A stretch of DNA of 64,000 nt from Halalkalicoccus paucihalophilus (GCF_001593955.1 NZ_LTAZ01000005.1:458001-522000), one strand, 5' to 3'; counted from the first letter of the stretch, positions 42,788 to 50,713 are shown. Program-made: numbers and translations. The notes: generated by a model from the letters alone, not told the origin.

Positions 42788-43702
42788 CTATGCCGCCGCT
42801 TCGCCGTCGTCGCTGTCGTCGTTCTGGCTGTCCTTATCGCTACTGAGGAGTTCCCTGACCACCTGCTGGACGAGTTGGGTCGCCATCTCCTCGAGCGGGA
42901 GGTCCTCGACGATACCGCCGAAGAAGCTCCGGAGCCGGTCTGCGATCGCACGCGCGAACGCACGGATCCGGTCGCCGATGTTCAGGTCGGGAAACGCGGG
43001 CAGGAGACCGCTTCCCTCGCTCTCTTCGCCCTCCTCGCCTTCTTCTCCCTCTTCGCCCTCTTCGCCTCCAGCGCCGAGCAGACCGTCCCCGCCCAGCAGA
43101 CCACCGTCCTCGTCGTCGTCGCCACCGAGCAGACCACCCTCGCCGAGCAGGTCGTCGAGGCCGAGGATGCTCCCCAGATCGCCGCCGTCGAGTAGGCCGC
43201 CGACCGCAGACAGCAGGTTCCCGAGCAGGTTGCCCTCGCCGGGGATCGCGGTGATATCGAGGGTTACCTCGTCGAGGTCGACCTCCAGCCCGAGCAGGTC
43301 GAGGAACAGCCCGTCGAGGTTGAGGTGGAGGACGCGTGTCCCCTCCTCGGATTCAGCCTCCTCCCGGTCGGTCTCCTCCTCTTCGCCTTCTTCGCCCGCT
43401 TCATCGTCGCCCTCTGATTGCTCGTCCTCACCCTCCTCGTCTTCTTCCGCGCCCTCGTCGACTTCCTCGTCCTCCTGTTCTTCCTCGCCCTCCTCGGGTG
43501 CGTCCTCTTCGTCCCCGTCCTCTCCGCTTTCGTTGGTTTCCTGCTCTCCGTCTCCTTCCCCGTCGTTCTCCCGTTCTTCCTCCTCGTCTCCCTCAGCCTC
43601 CTCGCCGTCCGGAGCCTCTTCTTCCCCGCCGTCGGGCAACAGTACACGGACGTGAACGCCGTCCTCTCGGTTATCGGTCGTAGATTCGTCTCCCATCGTC
43701 AT
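42788..43702 (-). CDS. Acidic, Gly/Leu-rich protein of the gvpA-gvpO operon
   Basis: 304 residues. After HVRVLLPDGG, residues 26-122 are nearly all Glu/Asp/Gly. Residues 124-172 are hydrophobic and orderly: LHLNLDGLFLDLLGLEVDL, then EVTLDITAIPGEGNLLGNLL. Similar LLGL...LDITAxPGxGNLLGNLL segments occur in a number of unrelated bacterial and archaeal proteins. Gly-Leu repeats (LLGGDD) and GEE repeats cover 180-230, and 240-290 look like amphipathic helices. ATG at 43702 has AGGTGG about nine bases upstream. Its function is unknown; surface coating or phase-separating scaffold roles are guesses. Confidence 0.75.
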   Translation of the reverse strand: MTMGDESTTDNREDGVHVRVLLPDGGEEEAPDGEEAEGDEEEERENDGEGDGEQETNESGEDGDEEDAPEEGEEEQEDEEVDEGAEEDEEGEDEQSEGDDEAGEEGEEEETDREEAESEEGTRVLHLNLDGLFLDLLGLEVDLDEVTLDITAIPGEGNLLGNLLSAVGGLLDGGDLGSILGLDDLLGEGGLLGGDDDEDGGLLGGDGLLGAGGEEGEEGEEGEEGEESEGSGLLPAFPDLNIGDRIRAFARAIADRLRSFFGGIVEDLPLEEMATQLVQQVVRELLSSDKDSQNDDSDDGEAAA

Positions 43703-43742
43703 TGAAACGACCACCTAGAGACGTAAGAAGGTTCATGGCGGT

Positions 43743-44105
43743 TTAGTCTAGGTCTTCGCCGTCGGACCGATCGAATGCGGGGGTAAACGACTCCTGACAG
43801 TCGAGACAGACGTGCGAGTCCCGGTTGAGTGCGTCGGCGTTGGCGTCGCTCAGTTTGCCGTCGCTCGCGAGTTTCGCCGCCCCCACACCGGCTTTGTAGA
43901 CCGATCCGGTCTCCCCACAAGAGGGACACTCGATCGAGGACCCGTCCTCGAGGGCACTGACCCGGCGTTCGAGGCGCTCGATCCGTCGTTCGAGCTCCTC
44001 GATGTGTTCGTCGTCCTCCCCGGAGGCCTGGGCGACCGTCTCGATCGCCTCCGCGAGCGACATCGGCTCGTCGATCCACGGCAGTGTCACTTCTTCCTCG
44101 CTCAT
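43743..44105 (-). CDS. Coiled-coil zinc-finger protein of the gvpA-gvpO operon
   Basis: 120 residues. A coiled coil of about 30 residues (DDEHIEELERRIERLERRVS) is followed by two knuckles: Cys60/Cys63 in ECPSCGETG and Cys100/Cys103 in HVCLDCQESF. The spacing suggests one folded zinc site. The start MSEEEVTLPWIDEPMS follows gvpO by 60 bp. It belongs to no gvp family I know, but the position makes a vesicle-assembly or regulatory role plausible. Confidence 0.75.
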   Translation of the reverse strand: MSEEEVTLPWIDEPMSLAEAIETVAQASGEDDEHIEELERRIERLERRVSALEDGSSIECPSCGETGSVYKAGVGAAKLASDGKLSDANADALNRDSHVCLDCQESFTPAFDRSDGEDLD

Positions 44106-44165
44106 GGCTCTCGGTAGAACGTGTACGTCTATAACTCCCGTTGCCGTGACGGCGAATTCGGCGGA

Positions 44166-44630
44166 TCAGATGTCCTGATCCATGTCGTCACGGCGATACC
44201 GATGGGTCCGTCGGTAGCCGGTGATCTCGTGGTCGGAATCGAGCGAGATCTCGTAGCGACCGAGGATGTCTTGGGTGTCGGGGATACTCTTGCGTTCGAG
44301 TATCTCCACCGCTGCGACCCAGCCCTCTTCGTCCCCGTCGTCGTCGCCCCGGTTCCGATCGCGGTCGACGGAGACGACGCTTACGAGCGGACGACCGATG
44401 AGGTCCTCTGCGACCTGCCGTATCTTCTCGCGTACCGCCCCGATCTCGGTTCCCGAGACGGATTCTTCTTCTGTCATATCTGATCCCTCCGATTGGTGGT
44501 CGTCGATCGTCTCGTCGTCGGGTCCGTGCTGGTAACAGAACCCGTCGTCCTGTGCCGGCCGAGTGCACCGTTCGCCGTCGGACGTCCGTGCCCGACACTG
44601 CCCGTCGTCTGACTCCCCAGCGGACCCCAT
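44166..44630 (-). CDS. gvpO: Gas vesicle protein GvpO with an N-terminal zinc-knuckle extension
   Basis: 154 residues. The C-terminal 90 match GvpO: IRQVAEDLIGRPLVSVVSVD, GWVAAVEILERKSIPDTQDI, LGRYEISLDSDHEITGYRR and RYRR. GvpO is one of the eight gvp genes needed for vesicle formation in haloarchaea. Unusually, residues 10-36 carry Cys12, Cys22, Cys32 and His35 (QCRARTSDGERCTRPAQDDG, GFCYQH), a zinc-knuckle-like module I do not know from GvpO elsewhere. An internal Met52 would give a protein without it. The gene is 4 bp after gvpA. Confidence 0.92.
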   Translation of the reverse strand: MGSAGESDDGQCRARTSDGERCTRPAQDDGFCYQHGPDDETIDDHQSEGSDMTEEESVSGTEIGAVREKIRQVAEDLIGRPLVSVVSVDRDRNRGDDDGDEEGWVAAVEILERKSIPDTQDILGRYEISLDSDHEITGYRRTHRYRRDDMDQDI

Positions 44631-44634
44631 TCGC

Positions 44635-44898
44635 TTACGAGGATTCGGCGGACGCCTCGATCTCGATGTCCTCGAGGTCGTCTAAGTCCCCTTCTTCCTC
44701 GGCTTGCTCTATCTTCGATATCTCCCTCGCGTAGTGGAGGAAGGTGTCGACAGACGCGATGACGACACGGGCCTCGACGGTGAGGATCTCGATACCGACG
44801 AGCGAGACGCGTACCCAGATGTCGATGACGGCGCCTTTGTCCAGGATACGATCGAGTACCTCTGCGAGGCTTGACGTGCTTGGTCTGGCTTGACTCAT
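44635..44898 (-). CDS. gvpA: Gas vesicle structural protein GvpA
   Basis: 87 residues. The main wall protein: [40 protein letters not shown] and [17 protein letters not shown] match the family closely. The C-terminal tail (67-87) is acidic and about 10-15 residues longer than common GvpA. Start at 44898 ([10 protein letters not shown]) is standard. It is expressed from a divergent promoter facing gvpF, and the tail could sit on the outer surface of the vesicle. Confidence 0.97.
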   Translation of the reverse strand: MSQARPSTSSLAEVLDRILDKGAVIDIWVRVSLVGIEILTVEARVVIASVDTFLHYAREISKIEQAEEEGDLDDLEDIEIEASAESS

Positions 44899-45027
44899 GG
44901 TCTTCCCTTCGTCCACAGAACGAACGCCGACCGTCTTATGGTTTCCCCTTCCCACGCAAGCGCTCGGCTATTGGCCGACCGTGACACATATGCGGGTGCG
45001 AACGAGTAGTTCCGCTACCGAACCACC
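44899..45027. promoter_or_regulatory. Divergent gvpA and gvpF promoters
   Basis: 129 bp between the two start codons. A TATA-like CTTATG (44935-44940) is about 40 bases before gvpA and ACATATGC (44986-44993) about 38 bases before gvpF, giving short leaders of about 10-15 bases each. In Haloferax and Halobacterium the GvpE activator binds near such elements, but I see no matching motif here and gvpE is not in the window. Confidence 0.5.
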
Positions 45028-45654
45028 ATGTCCGACGCACTCTACGTCTACGGCGTCATCGAAAGCGAGGACCTCGACGTCGAGATCGACGGCGTCAACG
45101 GGGCCGATCGCGCCTACACGGTCGGCTACCAGTCGCTTTCGGCCGTCGTCTCCGACATCGACACGGTCGAACCCGAACGTAGCGACGAGAACGTAAAGCG
45201 CCACGATGAGGTGCTCCAGACAATCCTCGAGCACGACGGCGGCCGGACGATCGTCCCGATGAGCTTCGGGATGGGATTCAAGAACCAACGCACCCTGAAG
45301 AACGTCCTCCGGAACGCACGCCCGGTGTTCTCGCGGACGCTCAGAGAGATCGACGGGATGGTCGAACTCGGACTGAAGGTCCTCACGAAGGAGGACGCCG
45401 ACGTCGACCCCGAGGAAATCGGCGCGGAGGCCGACGATCGCTTCGACCGGATAAGCGTTAACGTGGTGGAGAACGAACTATTCAGTGATCGACTCGTGAT
45501 AAACCGATCCTACCTCGTCGAACGCGCCGATCGGGAGGCGTTCAACGAGGCCGTCGGCGAGTTCGAGGACGCCCACGAGGAGCTCCTCGTCCAGTACACC
45601 GGCCCGTGGGCACCCTACAACTTCGTCGACATCGAGATCACGGCCCAGCGCTAA
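45028..45654 (+). CDS. gvpF: Gas vesicle protein GvpF
   Basis: 208 residues of the GvpF/GvpL family: ALYVYGVIESEDLDVEIDGV at the start, IVPMSFGMGFKNQRTLKNVL in the middle and YTGPWAPYNFVDIEI at the end. It is a minor vesicle protein required for assembly, thought to stabilise the growing vesicle. First of eight genes gvpF-M that follow closely on this strand. Confidence 0.96.
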   Translation: MSDALYVYGVIESEDLDVEIDGVNGADRAYTVGYQSLSAVVSDIDTVEPERSDENVKRHDEVLQTILEHDGGRTIVPMSFGMGFKNQRTLKNVLRNARPVFSRTLREIDGMVELGLKVLTKEDADVDPEEIGAEADDRFDRISVNVVENELFSDRLVINRSYLVERADREAFNEAVGEFEDAHEELLVQYTGPWAPYNFVDIEITAQR

Positions 45655-45661
45655 CCATACC

Positions 45662-45916
45662 ATGTTCATCGTCGACGACATCCTGTTTCAGCCGTTCATC
45701 TCGATCCTCGATGCGATCCACACGCTCGCGGTCACCGAGATGTACGACATCGAGGCGATTCAAAACGAGTTGAAGGAGAACCAACTGCTGTACGAACTCG
45801 GCGAACGGGACGAGGCCGAATACGCACAACGCAAGGCCGAACTCGAGGCGGAACTCGAAACGGCGGAACTGGCACACGAACAGCTCGACGACAAGAACAT
45901 CCAGATACGACAATGA
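45662..45916 (+). CDS. gvpG: Gas vesicle protein GvpG
   Basis: 84 residues, mostly helical: MFIVDDILFQPFISILDAIH then a charged helix ENQLLYELGERDEAEYAQRK with heptad character. This is the usual GvpG form. GvpG is essential and thought to interact with GvpF and other assembly proteins. It is 7 bp after gvpF and overlaps gvpH by 4 bp. Confidence 0.95.
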   Translation: MFIVDDILFQPFISILDAIHTLAVTEMYDIEAIQNELKENQLLYELGERDEAEYAQRKAELEAELETAELAHEQLDDKNIQIRQ

Positions 45917-46443
45917 CAACCGACGACAACCACCGCGACGCCTCGTCGCTGCTCGACATCCTCAGACACGTCGTCGAGACGCTTCAGGAGGCGGAACGCA
46001 GCGGCGAGAGGACGGGGGCGGGACACGGAACAGTATCGGGCAGACACACCCGGACCGACTACGGCTTCAGCGTGAGCACGGGACCGGATCCCGACAGCCT
46101 CTGGGAGCGCCTCGGTGTCGACGGCCCCACCGAAGAACCGTCCGAGACCACCGAGACGACCCCGGACGACACCGACGAGGAACACCTCGTCGATGTCCGC
46201 GAGGAGGAGGACGGCGTGGTCGTGCTCGCGGACCTCCCGCGTGCGACCGCCGAGAGTGTCACCGTCGGGATCGACCGGGGACGGGACGACCTCGTCATCG
46301 GGCTCGATGGAGACGTGATCGAGCGAATCCCGCTTGGCGGGGCCGACATCACGGTCGCGAACTCGACGTTCCGAAACGGCGTCCTCGAAGTCCGTCTGCG
46401 AACCGAGACCGACGAAACGCTCGGAGGGGGAGACGATGAGTGA
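45913..46443 (+). CDS. gvpH: Gas vesicle protein GvpH (Hsp20-like)
   Basis: 176 residues. The C-terminal 90 form an alpha-crystallin/Hsp20-like domain (VDVREEEDGVVVLADLPRAT, VTVGIDRGRDDLVIGLDGDV). The N-terminus is Arg/Gly/Ser-rich. GvpH acts as a chaperone partner of other Gvp proteins and is not strictly essential in haloarchaea. It overlaps gvpG by 4 bp and gvpI by 8 bp. Confidence 0.92.
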   Translation: MTTDDNHRDASSLLDILRHVVETLQEAERSGERTGAGHGTVSGRHTRTDYGFSVSTGPDPDSLWERLGVDGPTEEPSETTETTPDDTDEEHLVDVREEEDGVVVLADLPRATAESVTVGIDRGRDDLVIGLDGDVIERIPLGGADITVANSTFRNGVLEVRLRTETDETLGGGDDE

Positions 46444-47239
46444 AACCGAAACGGAACTCGAGGCGGCGTCGGTCCTCGACCGCCTCGAGGAGCTGATTCC
46501 GGGGATCGCCGACGGGCTCGAGGAGCTCAAGACGCAGATCGTCGAGGGCAGCGACGACGAGGACGTCATCGAGACCGCAGAGGAGATCTGGGAGGTCCTC
46601 GACGAGGCGGAAGACGTCCTCGATACGATCGACGTCGAGGAACTGCCCGACGTGATCGACGTCGAGGAACTGCCCGACGCGATCGACGTCGAGGAGATCC
46701 CGGAAGCGATCGCCGACGGCGACGCCGGCGACGCGATCGATCTCACCGATCTGAAGGAAGCGATCCGGTTCCGCGAGCTGTGGGAGGCCGCGGACATCGG
46801 GGACCTACGCGAGCAACAGAAGGAACTGGAAGACGAGATCGACGACGTCACCGGCGACGGGGACGATGGCGACGAGGACGGCGGACTGCTCGATACGGAG
46901 ATGGGGATGGGCGACGGCGCACACATGCAGTTCGACCCCGACGACCGACAGGAGGCGATCGAGGAGATCATCTCGACGGCGGTACAGGGCTTCCGAACGG
47001 CGCTGCTGGAGACCCACGACAAACTCCGACTGCTCTACGAGTTCAACCAGGAGAAACTCGGCGGCTCGGAGTCGTTGAATCCGACGGCGGTCTCGACGAT
47101 GCCGAGCGGTCCGCTGGCTAACTCGGCGTCGACGCGCCACTCGACGGTCCCCTCGCAGGTGAAGTACTCGCGAGCGAACAACCCACGGCGGATCTACGGC
47201 CGGCGGTTCGACAACGCGAACACGGAGAACCATGAGTAG
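46436..47239 (+). CDS. gvpI: Gas vesicle protein GvpI, long acidic form with internal repeats
   Basis: 267 residues in the gvpI position. The C-terminal 50 residues are basic and conserved-looking (STVPSQVKYSRANNPRRIYG) as in GvpI. The N-terminal 200 are acidic and helical. Residues 66-92 contain three copies of a nine-residue unit (DVEELPDVI, DVEELPDAI, DVEEIPEAI). This is much longer than the classical GvpI of about 140 residues. ATG at 46436 is used; the longer frame from 46334 lies inside gvpH. GvpI binds GvpH in other haloarchaea and affects vesicle number or size. Confidence 0.85.
   Translation: MSETETELEAASVLDRLEELIPGIADGLEELKTQIVEGSDDEDVIETAEEIWEVLDEAEDVLDTIDVEELPDVIDVEELPDAIDVEEIPEAIADGDAGDAIDLTDLKEAIRFRELWEAADIGDLREQQKELEDEIDDVTGDGDDGDEDGGLLDTEMGMGDGAHMQFDPDDRQEAIEEIISTAVQGFRTALLETHDKLRLLYEFNQEKLGGSESLNPTAVSTMPSGPLANSASTRHSTVPSQVKYSRANNPRRIYGRRFDNANTENHE
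46628..46708 (+). repeat. 27-bp triplicate repeat within gvpI
   Basis: Three consecutive copies of a 27-bp unit, nearly identical for the first two, encode the DVEELPDVI-type nonapeptides. The repeat is in frame and could expand or contract. Confidence 0.75.
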
Positions 47240-47666
47240 TGCAAAACCAACCCGCAAGCAAAGCGATCTGGCGGACGTCCTCGAGTTAGTGCTCGATAAG
47301 GGAATCGTCATCAACGCCGACATCGCGGTGACGGTCGGCGAGACCGAACTCCTGGGAATCGAGATCCGGGCGGCCATCGCCTCCTTCGAGACCGCAGCGG
47401 AGTACGGGCTCGCTTTCCCCAGCGGCACGGACATGCGCCGGGTCGAACAGGCGTCGGGCCGCGAACCCCTCGAAGTCGAGAACGACGAGGAGGTGAACCT
47501 CGGGATCAGTGCCAGCGAGGGCGGGTCGAACGCCGACGACGAGAACGCGAGTAGCGACCCCCCGAGCGAACGCCCCGATCCGGAGGTCCCGATCGCCACC
47601 GACGACGGATCCGGAAGCGATGAAAACCGCGACAGCGAGGAGGTGGCGGACGAGGACGACTCATGA
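47232..47666 (+). CDS. gvpJ: Gas vesicle protein GvpJ
   Basis: 144 residues of the GvpA-like family: LADVLELVLDKGIVINADIA, VTVGETELLGIEIRAAIASF then a long acidic, disordered tail (90-144). GvpJ is an essential minor wall protein, thought to shape the conical vesicle ends. It overlaps gvpI by 8 bp and gvpK by 4 bp. The tail length exceeds that of classic GvpJ. Confidence 0.95.
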   Translation: MSSAKPTRKQSDLADVLELVLDKGIVINADIAVTVGETELLGIEIRAAIASFETAAEYGLAFPSGTDMRRVEQASGREPLEVENDEEVNLGISASEGGSNADDENASSDPPSERPDPEVPIATDDGSGSDENRDSEEVADEDDS

Positions 47667-47998
47667 GACAGATCGATCTCGGTGGCGAGGCCGACGAAGG
47701 CGGCGAGACGGACGCGGCCTCGGGACTGCTCGCGCTCGTGATGACCGTCGTCGAACTGCTCGTCGAGGCGATGGAGAAGGAGGCGATCCGCCGCATGGAA
47801 TCGGGCGTGCTGGGTTCCGAGGAGATCGAACGCCTCGGAACCCAGCTGCAGGCGATCGAAGCGGAAATCGAGGCGATCAAGGAGCGCGAAGGGATCGAAA
47901 ACGAGGTGGGCGAGCTCCGAACCGAACTCAACGACCTGCTCAGCGAGGGGATCGAGCAGGTGTACGACGATCACTACGAGGAACTGGAAGATGAGTGA
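47663..47998 (+). CDS. gvpK: Gas vesicle protein GvpK
   Basis: 111 residues. GvpK features: GLLALVMTVVELLVEAMEKE, AIRRMESGVLGSEEIERLGT and the C-terminal VGELRTELNDLLSEGIEQ. GvpK is essential for vesicle formation. It overlaps gvpJ by 4 bp and gvpL by 8 bp. Confidence 0.95.
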   Translation: MRQIDLGGEADEGGETDAASGLLALVMTVVELLVEAMEKEAIRRMESGVLGSEEIERLGTQLQAIEAEIEAIKEREGIENEVGELRTELNDLLSEGIEQVYDDHYEELEDE

Positions 47999-48827
47999 AC
48001 AGGGGACACGCGCCACGGAGTTCGACGAGGGGCGCTATCTCTACTGTGCGGTGCGAGTCGAGGAGAACCCCGAACTCGCGGTCGAGGGGATCGAAGAGGG
48101 CGAGGTACGGATCATCACACAGGACGGGATCGGCGCGGTCGTCCAGCCCGTCGAGGCGATGTTCGATTCGGACGACCTCTCGAAAGTCCGGCGCTGGTTG
48201 CTGGGCCACCAGCGCGTGGTCGACGCCGCCGGCGAGGCCTTCGACACCCCCGTTCCCTTCCGGTTCGACACCGTCATCAAGGGTGACGACGAGCAGGTAC
48301 GAAACTGGATCGCGGAAAACGAGCACGAACTCGACGAGGCGCTCGAAACGCTTTCGGGCCGTTGGGAGTACCGCATCGAACTCCGCTGGGACGAGTCGCG
48401 GGTCCGCGAAGGGATCGCGAGCGAGGACGGGGAGCTGGCCGACCTCGAATCGCGCATCGAGGGGTCGAGCGAGGGGACGGGCTATCTGCTCGAAAAACAG
48501 TACGAACAGCGCCTCGCAGAACGGCTCCAGAACCGACGCGACGCCATCGCAGGGGACCTCTACGACCGGGTCGCGGAACACGCAGACAGCGTCGAGACCG
48601 CCGGTAGCGGCGGCTCGACCCTACTGGGCGCGGAGGGGACGACCGAATCGAACGACGACTTCGAGACGGTCGTCCAGCTCTCGGTGCTCGCCTCCCGCGA
48701 GAGCGAGGATCCCATCGGCGGGATCCTAGAAGAGTTCGTCGAGCGCGAGGGGTTCGACGTCGACTACACGGGGCCATGGCCGCCGTACTCGCACGCTCCG
48801 ACCATCGGAGAAAGAGGTGAAGAGTGA
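47991..48827 (+). CDS. gvpL: Gas vesicle protein GvpL
   Basis: 278 residues of the GvpF/L family, with RYLYCAVRVEENPELAVEGI at the start, VPFRFDTVIKGDDEQVRNWI in the middle and YTGPWPPYSHAPT at the end. An acidic, low-complexity insert covers about 200-225. GvpL is essential and thought to be a hub contacting several other Gvp proteins. It overlaps gvpK by 8 bp and touches gvpM. Confidence 0.94.
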   Translation: MSEQGTRATEFDEGRYLYCAVRVEENPELAVEGIEEGEVRIITQDGIGAVVQPVEAMFDSDDLSKVRRWLLGHQRVVDAAGEAFDTPVPFRFDTVIKGDDEQVRNWIAENEHELDEALETLSGRWEYRIELRWDESRVREGIASEDGELADLESRIEGSSEGTGYLLEKQYEQRLAERLQNRRDAIAGDLYDRVAEHADSVETAGSGGSTLLGAEGTTESNDDFETVVQLSVLASRESEDPIGGILEEFVEREGFDVDYTGPWPPYSHAPTIGERGEE

Positions 48828-49138
48828 TGGAGCCGACGCGACCCGAGGGCCACGCGATCGTCGACGTGCTCGACGTGTTGCTTACGAAGGGGGCGATCGT
48901 TCAGGCGGACGTCGTCGTCACCGTCGCGGACATTCCCCTCGTCGGGATCAACCTCCGGGCGGCGATCGCGGGGATGACGACGATGGTCGAGCACGGCATG
49001 TTCACCGAGTGGGACGAGGAGATCCGCAACCAGGAGCGCTATCGCCACTCGGAGTTCGGCCGCCGGCCGCGCCCGACGGTGCCCGAGCCCCGCTCGGATT
49101 CGGGATCCAAATCCGATTCGGAGCCGGACGAACGGTAA
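48827..49138 (+). CDS. gvpM: Gas vesicle protein GvpM
   Basis: 103 residues of the GvpA-like family: AIVDVLDVLLTKGAIVQADV, VVTVADIPLVGINLRAAIAG. It is essential and prone to aggregate with GvpH as chaperone in other haloarchaea. The C-terminal 25 residues are acidic/polar and disordered. ATG at 48827 is used (GTG at 48824 is an alternative); both overlap or touch the gvpL stop. Last gene of the gvpF-M cluster. Confidence 0.95.
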   Translation: MEPTRPEGHAIVDVLDVLLTKGAIVQADVVVTVADIPLVGINLRAAIAGMTTMVEHGMFTEWDEEIRNQERYRHSEFGRRPRPTVPEPRSDSGSKSDSEPDER

Positions 49139-49169
49139 GCTCTTTTACGACGGTGTGACACCCTCCCGT

Positions 49170-49571
49170 ATGGTCACGCTCGGGTTCGTGGTAGCGCAGT
49201 TCAACCGGTCGGTCACCGAGGAGATGGCGGAAACGGCCCGCGACGCCGCCGCCGAGCGCGACGCCGAGATCGCCGAGACGCTTCGCGTTCCGGGCGCCTA
49301 CGACAGCCCGCTCGCGGCCGATCGCCTCGCCCGACGCGAGGCGATCGATGCCGTCGTCGTGATCGGCGCGATCGTCACCGGCGATACCGACCACGACCGC
49401 GTGATCGCACAATCGGCGGCAGACGGGCTCACCGAGGTGAGTTTGAAGCGCGACACCCCCGTTGCGTTCGGCGTCAGTGGGCCGGGGATGTCCGGTGCGG
49501 AGGCGCGCGAGCGCGTCGTGAAGGGTGCGGAGGCGGTCGATGCCGCCATCGATCTGGTGGAGGAACTATGA
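49170..49571 (+). CDS. ribH: 6,7-Dimethyl-8-ribityllumazine synthase RibH
   Basis: 133 residues. Makes lumazine, the riboflavin precursor. Visible elements: GFVVAQFNRSVTEEMAETAR, VPGAYDSPLAADRLA, VVVIGAIVTGDTDHDRVIAQ (the conserved G-A-V/I-x-GDTDHD active-site region) and PVAFGVSGPGMSGAEA. The N-terminal start MVTLGFVVAQFN at 49170 fits. It overlaps the following aminotransferase gene by 4 bp. Typical oligomeric lumazine synthases form pentamers or capsids. Confidence 0.93.
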   Translation: MVTLGFVVAQFNRSVTEEMAETARDAAAERDAEIAETLRVPGAYDSPLAADRLARREAIDAVVVIGAIVTGDTDHDRVIAQSAADGLTEVSLKRDTPVAFGVSGPGMSGAEARERVVKGAEAVDAAIDLVEEL

Positions 49572-50713
49572 TGGAGTTTACAGACAGAGTCAGCCGAGTC
49601 GAACCGAGTGCAACGCTTGCGATCAGCCAACTGGCGGGCGAACTCGAAGCCGAGGGCGCGGACGTGGTCGACCTCTCGGTGGGGGAACCCGACTTCCCGA
49701 CCCCCGAGAACGTCGTCGACGCCGGAAAGGCGTCGATGGACGCCGGGGACACCGGCTACACCTCCTCGAACGGGATCTCCGAGCTTCGTGAGGCGATCGC
49801 GGAGAAACTGCAGGGCGACGGGCTGGAGTACGGCCCCGAGAACGTCATCGTCACGCCGGGTGCGAAACAGGCGCTCTACGAGACCTTCCAGACGCTGGTG
49901 CAAGAGGGGGACGAAGTGGTACTACTGGATCCCGCGTGGGTCTCCTACGAGGCGATGGCGAAGCTCGCAGGGGCCTCTCTGTCGCGGGTCGACCTCTCGG
50001 CCCACGAGTTCCGTCTCGAACCCGCACTCGACGAGCTCGCCGGGACGGTGAGCGACGAAACGGAACTGCTCGTGGTAAACTCACCGAGTAACCCCTCAGG
50101 GGCCGTCTACACCGACGAGGCGCTCGAAGGCGTGCGCGATCTCGCGGTCGAGCACGATATCACCGTGATTTCCGACGAGATCTACGAGCGCATCACCTAC
50201 GGCGAGGAGCCGACGCCGCTCGCCACGTTGGAGGGCATGAGAGAGCGAACCGTCACGATCAACGGGTTTTCCAAAGCGTACTCGATGACCGGCTGGCGGC
50301 TGGGTTATCTGGCCGCGCCCGAAGAGCTGATCGACGAGGCCGGCAAGCTTCACTCGCACTCGGTTTCGTGTGCGACGAACTTCGTCCAGCACGCCGGCTG
50401 CGAGGCCCTCGAAAACACCGAGGAGTCGGTCGAGGAGATGGTCGAGGCCTTCGAGGATCGGCGGGATCTGCTGGTCGACCTGCTGGCCGAACACGACATC
50501 GACGTGCGCGCGCCCGAAGGAGCCTTCTACATGATGGTCCCCGTAGAGGAAGACGACCAGTCGTGGTGCGAGGGCGCGATTCAGGACGCCCACGTCGCGA
50601 CGGTACCGGGGGGCGCCTTCGGCACGCCCGGCTACGCGCGGATCTCGTATGCCAACAGCGAGGAACGGATTCGAGAGGCGGTCGACCGACTAGTCACAGA
50701 GGGCTACCTGTAG
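49568..50713 (+). CDS. PLP-dependent aminotransferase (aspartate aminotransferase-type)
   Basis: 381 residues of fold type I aminotransferases, AT-I class. Hallmarks: VDLSVGEPDFPTPENVVDA, NSPSNPSGAVYTDEAL (Asn-Pro cofactor contact), ISDEIYERITYGEEPTPLAT, the PLP lysine in NGFSKAYSMTGWRLGYLAA, and a C-terminal GGAFGTPGYARISYA with substrate Arg. The likely substrate is aspartate or a similar dicarboxylate; keto-acid range cannot be fixed. Start at 49568 overlaps the ribH stop; 49571 is an alternative one codon later. Its 3' end overlaps the convergent dioxygenase gene by 10 bp. Confidence 0.92.
   Translation: MMEFTDRVSRVEPSATLAISQLAGELEAEGADVVDLSVGEPDFPTPENVVDAGKASMDAGDTGYTSSNGISELREAIAEKLQGDGLEYGPENVIVTPGAKQALYETFQTLVQEGDEVVLLDPAWVSYEAMAKLAGASLSRVDLSAHEFRLEPALDELAGTVSDETELLVVNSPSNPSGAVYTDEALEGVRDLAVEHDITVISDEIYERITYGEEPTPLATLEGMRERTVTINGFSKAYSMTGWRLGYLAAPEELIDEAGKLHSHSVSCATNFVQHAGCEALENTEESVEEMVEAFEDRRDLLVDLLAEHDIDVRAPEGAFYMMVPVEEDDQSWCEGAIQDAHVATVPGGAFGTPGYARISYANSEERIREAVDRLVTEGYL

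Noticed and set aside
43336..43705. Pro/Arg- and Leu-rich frames opposite the 304-residue acidic protein
   Set aside because: Same mirror effect of an acidic, repetitive coding strand; no independent support.
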